The notes beneath the pieces were generated by a model. That model had not been told where the DNA came from. It was given only the letters and a program-made list of their open reading frames with translations, and did no database searches. DNA of 64,000 bases. Origin: Siphlonurus alternatus (taxonomy: Eukaryota > Arthropoda > Insecta > Ephemeroptera > Siphlonuridae). The stretch lies in contig OX463782.1 in NCBI GenBank assembly GCA_949825025.1, positions 28,126,759 through 28,190,758 of the forward strand. The letters run 5' to 3'. Both the position numbers and the translations under genes were made by a program. Positions within the stretch are counted from its first letter, which is position 1, and each line of letters opens with the position of its first letter. Shown here one piece after another: positions 42,101-54,100 of the stretch.

Positions 42101-45100
42101 TGCCACATCTCAGTCGGTCCAATAAATCCGAGACTGCTGGAACCACCATCAGAATACCTGAGTGCTCCAGGTCATCGGACCGACTGCTGAGGGACAAGAC
42201 AAAGGGCAGCGCCGCCACACGCTGCTTGTCATTACGTCGAGCTGCACAGATAATGTCTACAGCCGTCTTTTCTCAACAATCCTGATGCCATCATGACGAT
42301 TTAATGTTTTCTTTTATCGTATATACACTGAGAAAAAAAGTTGGTGTGTTAAATTGAAAGTAATTTTCTAAAAGATCAAATAAGCAGTTAGATAAATTAA
42401 AATTATTAATTTTATTATTTAAAATTTCACTATAAATTTTTATTTATCGATAAAATTTAAAAGTATTTTTAAACAATTGCTACACTTTTAATTTTTCTGT
42501 GTATTAAACTGTGAGTAGCAATCAAATGTCATGAGTAGTATACTTTTCCAGCTTTTTATAACACTTCATTGTTGTTGTTTTATTATTTTAACTTTTATTG
42601 ACGTTGTTACACAACTACTTAGTAAGTATGGCAAGTTTAAATGCATTACTCCGTCGCACCCTTGCTTCAATGTCAAATGTAATAGCAATTAAAAAGTTTA
42701 CTCGACGTTTGCATAACAATCACGTGAGTTTTATTTATAAACGTTAAATTGCAAACTAATTTATTACATCAATTGAATTATTAATAAAAAGTGACTTCAT
42801 ACAGCCTTTTATTTTGTGTATTACATAGCTAAAAAAACAAGTAAGTAAAAATAATTGCAGAAAACAATCTCATTTGTCCTCTTCAACTTCAAACGACTTC
42901 TTTTTGTTAAAGACTTTTATACATATAAAATATACGGAACAATAATGAGTTGATGAAATACAACTGAGAAATAAATTTTATTAACTTGATTTATTGAATG
43001 GAATTTGTATGTAATTCGATATAAATCGAGTAATATGACACCGAATCAATTAAGTAAATCGAGAATGCATGTATGCTGCACGTGTAAGTTAATAGTTTCC
43101 CCTGGCGTCGCGGCAACCAGCATTTCATTGCAGTAATACGGGTTGCAGCCGCTACAGTAACACCGAGTAAATATCGTGCAAGGTCGTTATTTCAATTACT
43201 TCTGTACAACACTAATTTGTTTACTGTAGTATAAACTCCAGATTTTATGACTTTCAAGTAATAAGCTTAGTTATATAATAAGAAAGATATTTAAACTAAT
43301 TTTAATTATGTTGTAGTTCAGAATGATGCATACTTTTACCAGTCGTATATGATTTAAAATTGTGACTGCTGTTTTGATTAATTAAGTTGTCTTATGATGA
43401 CGTAATGCATTGTTGTATTATATGACAAAGGGTTGAGATTTGGCTGGTGGCCATACATGCGTGACGTCACGTAAAAAGGGGTAAGGACACTGCATGATGA
43501 TTCATCTTATGTCGAAAAGTAACAACTTAATTTTATATCCGTGATCACGTAGCTACTGTTCAATACAAAAGAGTCAACCAGTCCGTTTTATTTTCACTGT
43601 TTGCTCTAAAAATTGAAGCGTAATTATTTTCAACTATATTTCTGTACCGTTTCTTTTAATTGAGAAATTTCATGAACTTTGTTTTAGCACGAAAAAATAT
43701 GTATATTATATTTTCTGTGGTTTTAGCAGTGAATATATAGGTTTTATATACACACCAGGAAAGTCTGCAGCATTTGGAAGTTAAGTCGATATACATGGGC
43801 TATTTTCATTCAACTTTTGCTATTGGTTTTTCCTTGCATTGATTTTCTTGTTAACCTTCACTGAATAAATTTGTGTTTGATGTACCAAAATTTTAATCTT
43901 CTATATTATTCCTTGAGTACTGTGGGAATAATTATAATATATATATAATTATTATCTATTAAGTGAAGTTGTCAAGTCTATTTTATTTCCATGAAAAAAT
44001 TTTCCGAGGGTAAAACTTTTCGTTTCGTGATGACACCGTTTGAATTATTCAACTTATCAATAAATATAAATATATAATTTTTTTAATACATAGTTAGTTA
44101 TAGCACTTGATTAAATATGCTATGCGTGTTGCGACGTTTAGAAAATTACATGAAAGGGATGTCGCAACACTGTCAAATCAACATTTCATCGTTTATTACT
44201 GCGTAGTTATTGTTCACTGTACTGCTTATTAATGAAGTTAAAAAAGCACTAAAATCATTAATAATCAAATTACGAACACTGATTGGAATATACGTTGTTT
44301 TCACTAGAATATAATGGATTACGTGAATATTATTTATGAGATAATTTATATTTTAGTCGCGTTTGTTCATACGTGGCTATCATTGAAGAAGATCTGAGTA
44401 ATTATTTAATTGTTGCAATAAAGTTGTGTGGTCGTTAAGACCTTTGAAGCGTAGAAAAGGAGCATTATTATAGTACATTATTGCATGCGTGACTGTAGAC
44501 AAGCTGGGAATGCCATTGAATTAAAAATTGTTATAACCTCATCCTGTAGGTTTCTTTAAACAAAATTGTGAGTAAACTAATTAAAACATGGAGACTTTTG
44601 AAAGTGAAGGTAGTTTCAAACTGGATCAGATGTGGCTTCCCGGGGGGGTTTATTTTGACATGCACAAAGACGCGTGCCTCGCGTGACGTCACACACACCT
44701 ATATAATATACCTTTTTACCATGTTATCCTTGAACACGCGATTTTGTTTCCTGCAGCGCTCCCGGCGGAAATTCCACTGAACTATAGTATAATATAATAT
44801 TCATAAATAAAGTGTTAAAGTTATCATATGATGAGTTGTCTAACCTGCAGGGTCTTCCCATGCATGCAGGACAGACAGAAACATAAAGTATATATAACTG
44901 TGTAGTACATGTCCATGTCCGATTTATCCCTCTGTTTTTCCGAATGCACATTTCTATACATTTTTGTATTTATACGTAGGGGTGAAATTTCAAGCCTCCC
45001 TTTGTCTATAAAGTATAAAGTTACAAAGAAGATCGTACATTTTCTTATCTATCGTAAGAAACGAAAGAAAATCTTGCATACAATTTTTATTTTAATCATG

Positions 45101-48100
45101 GAAAACTGAATTTCAATTTATACTAAATAATAAACAATATTTATACTTCTCTGGTCTATATTTGCAGGAGTTTCCCTGGAGCTGGAAAATGCCATTACCT
45201 TGTATTACTTGATTACTTCTATATATATCCACATCGAAACAAACCACCTTGAACTTGAAATTTTCATAATGTAAGAAATAGTTTTCAAGTCATGCAATAG
45301 AGCATGTAGGAATTTTTTAAATCAAATGAAAACGAAATCTTTTATTACGATTTTACTGCCTGCCGAGGAGTTTTACTGGGTGAGTAGAGTGGTATAGTGA
45401 TTTGCTCAATAAGGGTGATTGCAATGCTCAGAGCCCAAGTATATATAGAGGCGCGCGCCGATGGTACCCAAGGACGGTCTCCAGCAGCCAAGGTGACGCA
45501 CGCCATCTCAAGTACAGTCATTATTATCATCTCAAAGGCGCCTTCCTCAATTTACCCTCTCTGATTACGGCAGCGGCTTCGTATACACTCACACTGAAAA
45601 AACAGTTGACAGTCTTTGAACTGTTAGTACAAATTCTACAGTATTCCTGTTAAATATAAACTAGTTCTGTGTTAAATTCAACAGTTCCAAACACTGTTAA
45701 GCGAGGACTGTCAAAATCAACAGTCTCTACCCTGTTAAATATCAATGTACGCAGTTGCATTGTAAGATTTAGCATTTCAATGCGTAAAAGTTGCATTTTA
45801 CTCTGTTAAAAGGGAAGTACGTTTTACGGTGTAACTTTTAACCGTGCGAAATTGTTGGAAATTAAATGTTAGAATATGTAAAAAGCAAAGTAACAGTTTG
45901 GCAATGTGTAAGCATACATTCAACGTTAGAAACTTTGTAACATTTTGAAGTTTCAACGGTTACATTAATTTTAACACATCTACTCTGCAAAAATTAAACG
46001 TTTTACCACGTTATAAAATGACCGTTATTTCTGCGCGACAGACACGTTTTGGTCATTTCCTGTTTCAATCTGCAGGCGTCAGTTCAGTTCTTGTTGTGCT
46101 CTCTCTGTGAAATGTATTCTGGATCATCAATGGTAAGTTTAATTAATATTTTACTTCCTATAATGTTATGTCATTCGTTGTTTTAATAATTGTGTTAATA
46201 TTTTAAGACACGTGCGGTCAGCAATACTGCGTGCCGGAGTGTTTTCGAGGCAAATTCACACGGCCGACGATATTCGAACCGTTGAGGAGCGATGAGGGCT
46301 ATAACGCTACAAGTGCATATTTTTTGGTAAGTTGAAGGATTACTTGCCATAAATTTGCAATAATACTAATGCTAGAACTGTGCATTTTTATAGTTGACGT
46401 CCATGTGGGGATTATGCATCAGACTGAACGTCTAGCGAATGCAGTCCAGATTACAACCGCCCTTGTGCTACCACCACTTCCCCGAACGGCCATTCAAACT
46501 ACCCAGATGGAAAGGAAACCCAGAATTGACCCTCAAGATGATGCTCCTTTACGTCAGTTGTTGAGTATAATAGTGTAAAAATAGAGTTCAAGTGTGACAA
46601 ATTTCCATCTTCACCTCATTCACAAAATTTATAATATTTTTAATGTACAAATAAAGTCATCTAATATTGTATATTGTTTGAATTTTTTTAATTAAATATT
46701 TACTATAAATAAATCTTTATTTTTTTTTAAATGAATTAACCCTTATAACCATTTTAAATCTTTATTCAGGATTAGCTTATTTAGTTTGCTCCCTAATCAT
46801 TATTTAATTATAATATTGTCAATAACTTACTATATATTGCTTATGAAACTTGTAATATTTTTTTGATGGAATGTTCGATAATATAGAAGATGGTGTATTA
46901 CATGTTGATGCAATTGATCTATTTAATGCAAACAGTTTTTCTTTACAAGAAAACTTTTAAGTCCACTTGTACGAAATGGAACTTACGTTTTCTTGTATAA
47001 AGAAAAACTGTATGCAATAAATAGATCAATTGCATCATCTAATACCAGCTTCTAGAACATTATATATTTAACAGAGTAAAGTTGTAGAATATAAGGAAGT
47101 AGATACGTCAGTAGAATCAAGGAATAAACTGTAGAAATTAAAAGAGTAGAAATGTTAAAATTAAAAAGTTAGAACCTATAAATCTTACATCGCAAACTCT
47201 GTCGTTTTTAACATTCATACACTGCTACACCAAATTCTACACATCTAATGTCTAAAATTCAACAGTTCTGAATTTGTAAAAATCTAAAATAGCAACTCTG
47301 TTGATTTTAACCCATTTTTATTATGGGTACAAATACAAACGCGTAAAACAGCTAAATTTAACAGGAAAACTGTCAAGTGTTTTTTCCGTGCATGTATAGT
47401 TTATGGAGCGAGTCGCCGAGACTCTTATTTTATATATCTACAATATCGACATGTTGTTATAGTGTGGGTTATAAGAATTGTAGTTTAATACTAAAATAAA
47501 AACTAAGCAATTCGACCAAATGTATGTCATTGAGTAAAATAAATTTGTCCCTTCCCCACCCCTCCTTTTTTTTTATCATAATGTAGTTATTATTGATTAA
47601 CATTTTATTCTACTTATTTGACAATATTCCTCTGCTTATACTTCGATAGTTGCATGAACACAAATATAATCATATTATATTGTTACCTTATAGTTATATA
47701 AATAACATTGTAACCCATTTAACTATTTCATCAATAAAAGTAAAGAACGGTATTGCTAAGATTTTTCAAGATAAAATTTTTAAAAGCTAAAGATTTTTTT
47801 ATGTAAATAACATACAGTGATTACAACCATCTTCTTTCTAATGCCTTCCTTTCGTGGCCTATATATGTGCACCTTTTACAGTGACTGGGTATATTTTTAT
47901 TTAATTCTGGCTCTCTGTGAGGTTGAAAATTTATAACTTATATACAGTAGTAATTAATTCTGTTTCTTATGCTAAAGTTGGAATGTACGTAAAAAAACTT
48001 GTCTGACTTGCATCAAATTTGGCGTGACGAATTAATGTATCTTAAATTGAGGTTCTTCATTATCAGCTATAAACTGAAATAGAACCGTAAAATTGTTTTG

Positions 48101-51100
48101 AGCTTCTGTAAAATGAAATATGAACTAAAATATGAAACGTAATTTGTCTCTCGCTAAAAAAATCCAATGATACAGTAAAAAATGTTATTAATTCAAAGAA
48201 ACATTAATAGCAATACACACATGTATGTAACTGTTTCAATATGCGCCTATAATTTTTGGACGGCATTAAACTTGACCTTTCCTTATTCAAATGTATACGA
48301 CAATTTGCTGAACGTTTATGGTCTTTCCTTGAATCTTTGACTTAAAAAAAAAAAACTTTCTGTGCAATTACAATCTTATGTCAGAATATCAAACTAAAGA
48401 GAGAAAAAACGGAGATAGAGTATTTAAAATTTAAATTAATGACAGATGACAGTAGTACCCACTTATAGCTAAAATCATAAAAAATCCTGATGCATACTTT
48501 GCATGGCATACTGCGATGCGTTCACTTTGAAATTATTTTCTGTAAACCATAAGATATTTTGCAAACATGCTCTCTTATATAATACACCCACAAAAAAGTT
48601 CTGGTGTAATAGATTTTAGTCTATAAATGTTTATAGTACCAGAATTTAGTAAATATTGGAATTTCTTATCAACTTTAATTATACTCTTAAAAACTTTTAC
48701 GCTAAAACTTAATAAAAATTCTTTCTAACTATACCCCCCTACGCAATGCCAACTTGAAAACAATATCTGCTGTAGTAAACACGAACGACAATGATGTAGT
48801 TAAATCCCCTCACCGTACAAGTTGGCACGGTCAGTGCACGATTGAGATGTGCGGGCGGTCGTCGCGTCATTTGGCCTGTACTCCATAGAGGTGAGGCTGG
48901 AGTGCAGAGGCCAGGGAGCCTGGGAAGCGCGCACGCGGGGTCAATTACTTGTGCACCGAGCAATTGCGCATCTCTGCAGTGGAGTGGAAAACATTGCTCG
49001 TGACAATAAATTAACTATGACCTATTATAAAAATCGAACTCGTGCCACAATTTATTTTATTGCTTTTTATTTAATTTAGTTTTATCTATAAACTTTTTAT
49101 ATGACTTTTTCTATACTTCTAACATATATTATTTTTAAATATATATAAATTTTGAGCTTCAAGTAAAATTTTATCACGTGAGAAATGAATCTTCATCCCT
49201 TTTTAAACCAGAGTATATTATAATATAATATTACTGCATACAGTAAAGATAACCACAATATTCCGACCTCATTTTCACAATGTTAACTATACAAAGTCTA
49301 GACACTGCATTCTTGTGTTAAAAGTTAAAAGCTCTATGTATAGAAAAGACGCAGTGCGTCTAGTTAAAAAAATATCATTTAATTTTAAACTTCTAGATCA
49401 ATAAAAAAAAACAAGGATATTTGGAGTTATTGTAATTGTTGCAAGTGAAGCTCTAGTGTGCTTGGAATGTTACATTGTATACCACAACAACAACAGTTGT
49501 AGAAAGGGACTCAAATTACGCGGACGGTGCTTGTCCCTCGAGAACAAGCTGGCCTGCAGAGAGCGCAGTCAGCGAGCTTCGATGGTCCGTGGAATCGTCA
49601 CGCTCGGGCTGCACGATTTGCCTGCTGGGAACCTCGGTTATACACCTGGGAATTACGTAATGTGATTAATGTACAGACTAAGATATAATTAGAATAAATG
49701 TCATTAATTTGGATATCATCAGAATGCTGTTTTTAAATTTTTAAATAATTTAAAAATTAACGTTTTAAAGACATTTATTTTTTCATCATTGAAGTATTAA
49801 AAAAAGTGTCTGCTTCGGTGACATAATTTTTAAATTTAACTATATTTAATGCTTCAATAAATAACTTAATGAAAAATTAACTTTTTAAAAAATAAATACA
49901 TTATATTATATAATTTTAGAGAAGAATTTCTCTAAACGTATAACCTTCATTAATCATACACCATTAAACTTAAAAAAAAAAAAAAAAAACGTATAGCCTA
50001 TTAATTTAAAAATCAAGTTTAAATCGAATTATAATATTACAATAAATTAAACAAGCTCATTCGTTTAGTCATGTAGAAGAGAAGTGCTGCTGCTGTCAAG
50101 CAACAAATGCAAAACCTGTTCCAAATATATTTTATTACAGTTATATAGCAAAACTTGAATTAAACCTGTGCTATCACGTCTTATATAGCCAGGAAATACA
50201 ACATACATCATTCGACAAAAAGACATTATCTCTTTATTCATAAATAATTATATTATCACAACATTTTTAAAAGTAGAGTTGTTACATTTTATACTTGCCA
50301 CATGAATGAATATAAATCTATTTGACATAGAATTGTTTTATATTACTTATTGCCTGTTCTCAATTCAAATAATAAAACTATTTTTAATCTTGTTTTTAAT
50401 CATATGACAGCTCCATATAAAAAAAATGATAACATCTTTAAAATAATACTAGTTTTACACTTCTTGGAACATAAGACAGTAACTAGGCTAAGGCTAAAGC
50501 TTTAAGTTATGAGTGACGTCATGTGGTGAGCTCATCTTGGTGTACAGGCGGGTGTGAGGTCACTCGCAGGTCACCTGGTAAACCGTGATGATGGTGTCCA
50601 TCGACGTGCTGTTCACGTAGAAAACGTGAATTTTGTTCGCCAAACTTATACTTTTGCTCCAACAAAATGCACTCCATCACTCCACAAAATGCACTCCATC
50701 ACTCCATTGATTAAAAAGATAATAATTGCTGCCTGGAAGAAAAATATAATGAATATATATTATTATTATAGTTTGAAATGTTTTCTTGTTATATTGCACT
50801 ATTATGAATAGTTATATTATATAAATATAAATGCATTATTGAAGTGAATTTATTTTGCTTTTGAATAAATTAATTTTTATTTGAAAACTTCTTTTCATGC
50901 ATTAATTTCACATGGTTTTATCGCTGTTGCTACAAAAAATCGCATGCACACTATAAAATTAAATTTCATTTTTGTACTTCATTATTTTTAGTTAAAATTT
51001 TATTTGCATTTTATTATTTATATTATTGCACGTTGCATGATACAGTCATGATATAGTTAATCACAGTACAATAATTAAGTAACAACATAGCCTCGTCATA

Positions 51101-54100
51101 CACTTTTCATATATAAATACGAAACTGTACCCAAAAACATTGCAGCAGATGCCTCGTAATCCTCGTATAGTGTTTACTGTACGGTCAAGCAAAACGTATA
51201 TTATTCTCATGTACGTGCTTTTAATGACGTAATTCTAAAATTGTTTTCTTTCTTAAGTTTCCTAAGTAAGAAATATTATGGTAACCACTTGCAAAAATAC
51301 GTGATTATTTTCTGTTAAATTTGTTATTTTTCAAAAGGAAATCCAGTATATCTCGACCTAATTTTGCAGCTAAGGAAATGAATATGTGGTGGTATTTTTA
51401 AACAAAAAGTAATGGTCCTTGACACTGGTTATATAAAACTTCTGTGACAATAAGACGAAAGGACAAAAAAATAATAATAACTGCTCTATTTTCTTTCTCT
51501 TCTATTCTTTTACAACCATATTGTCTTAAATTTCAAGAATGAAAAAAATTCTAATGTATAATATAACCACTGCTATAGTTGGCTTACGTTCAAAATAATA
51601 AAAAAAGAGGTTAAAAAGAACAGCAATAAGCTCATCTAAAAACGCATGTCTCTTGATTTTATCATGAGAGGGGTTATTTTAGCAACTTGACCCATGCATA
51701 ATGCAAGTTGTTAAAAGGGGAGATTTGAAGAGTGCATTTCCTTCCTCACAATTACTGGAGAACAAAAGCCACGTGCTTTATATGAATGACCGGCGCAAGT
51801 GAAAGGTCCAAGCGAGGTGATTATCATGTATGGCGGTCATACGTACCCATAATGTACCCTAGTAGGGGAGTTTAACTGTGGTCCATTGCTCATCTCCGCA
51901 GTAGGAGGCTGCGTCAATTGCGAGTGATCCAAGGTCCCGCAAGGTCATGGTGTAGCAGTTGAAAGGCTAATCAAGCAAATTTACTCGCCTCTGCCCCCTG
52001 TGTCAAACGTGGGCGTGGCGATATGATATAGCAGAAAGTACACGCGAATATTTAGCATGACGGTCAGAAGGCCAGGGCATTTAATTTGTAATTAGATGTC
52101 AATTTAAACGTTAAAACATTTTAGGTGCTGTCACAAGTTCTTATTTGTGGGAAAATGTAATTTGAAATGAAGATTGTACAGGAAAATCGCCGATTAAAGG
52201 TCTAAAGGGCATCATGAATATCAAATGTACTGACTTAAAATATTAAATATTTTTTAACAACAAAAAATATAATAATACACATTTTGACACTTGTGCATAT
52301 AATTTATGTATTTTAAAGCTAATTTAAAGGCGTAGCACGATAAAAACAAATTGCCTTGACTCTGCTTGTCATTGCTACAATTTTCATACATTAAAAATCT
52401 CGTTACTTTAAACGTGCGTCACTGTGAACACGTACATGCACCTAATTTTACAAGTTGTTGTTTTTTTTACCAAGTGTTTTCCTCCCATATGTTGAGACTG
52501 TGGACTGGCTACAGTGCTTTGCTCTTAGCTAGGGCAGATCTAGTTTCTCGGCGGTGGAGCGCGGAGGAGCGTGTCTCCAGGACGACTTCACGCCGGCTGC
52601 GTGTCGCACACACGATACCTCGATGACGTCACCACCGTTTACACACCTAGACCTGATGCAAGTGTGGAAAAGACAAATAACGTCGTCTCTCGGGGTTAGC
52701 TTCTATAGCATAAGCATAGCTATGGAGAGAATATTCGCAAGCAAAAATAAAAATAAAATAAACAAAATTAAATACATATAGACAAATTCATTTATACAGA
52801 GAGCTTTTTTAATGTAAGCTAGTTCTCTGATTTATATCAAATTCAAAATCTAAATCGAGAGCTTAAACTGCAAACACAAAAATTAGATTAACATCTCTTA
52901 ATACCTTTGTTTTATGCTTTGCAATGAATTTTTTGTCATCTTAATTGTGTATTTAATTTATAATTGTATGGTTGAGTGCTGATCAGCAGATTTAGCTCAA
53001 CTACCTCTGTATTACTGCAATGAAAGTCTAGCACCTTAACGATTTTGCTGACGAATAACAGAGAATACAGAAACGCCATGGCATAGTCTCTTAAGATATA
53101 AGAACTTGTAAAAATATTGTTTGTCAATATAAAATTTATATCGTTCTTTTGTAAAAGCAAAATAATACCATGTCTATTTCAGTTGTCTTTTTTAATCTCG
53201 ATAAGCCTCAGTTAATGCTGCATGGGAAACAACGCCCATCTGTAAGCCCCTCTACCATAGTAGCTAGATTGAAAAACAAGTGGATATAGAATTCCCTTTC
53301 ACACCTGACGACAAGAAATGTTGGCTCGCGCATCTTTTCCTGCTGCTGATAATCCGCTCTTTAAACTCGTCATGGGATTGAATTTCACGACGTTAAATAA
53401 TTTCTTGTTGCTTTTATTAATGCTGAGATGATTAAAATATTACGTCGTTCAGTGTGTTTTGCTCTCGTTAGTCTTTCTAGAGGTTCTTACATCACTTTTA
53501 TTCTGAACCTCTCTCTAAGGTATTATATTTTTAGTACGTACAAGAGAAAGGGAATATTTTTAGTAATGACATAAGAAATTGCTTTTATTATACGCCTAGC
53601 ATGGATAATTTATGAGCATTTTATGGACTTGATTTATATACATACATGTAAGATAAGTAACTATAATGTTTTTACCTTCAGTTATTGTTATATATGCATT
53701 TTTTTTTCAGAGTGAAACAAAAATACGTTGAAAAAGCTTTAGCAATATCACATAATATAGTAAAAGAAAACATGATAAATTTAAGCCTCAACCTTATTTT
53801 TTAATCCCGATTCTTTAATACCTAAGGTCTTCACTCTTTGTGCATGCCTATCGATATGTTTTATTTATAAACGACACACGTCCTAGATAAAACTTTCCAA
53901 ACTTAATCTTCTAATCATGCTTTAAAGTTTTAAATGGTTTATCAGCAAAACTTTAGTGAATTATTATCTGATTTTAGAAATATCTGTATCAAGCGCATTC
54001 AAAGCTTAAGCTCTGCTTCAGTTTATGAGCTTTGTATTTTAATTAAAACGCTGCCCATTCTGAAAGTAAAGGTATTTATGGTAATTAATTCATAATAGGT

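Larger units (their letters stand above)
39959..45591. other. Intronic stretch, no gene seen
   Basis: AT-rich intron. Islands lie at 40340-40565, 41990-42295, 43060-43190, 43395-43500, 44640-44770 and 45360-45590. It also has a perfect 24-base palindrome (CATAGAGAAATA and its mirror complement, about 41162-41185) and a small inverted-repeat element at 42328-42504. Confidence 0.55.

Noticed and set aside
46265..46285. ATTCGAACC as the complement of a tRNA box B
   Set aside because: No box A at the right distance and no cloverleaf; a chance match inside the 1.8-kb element.
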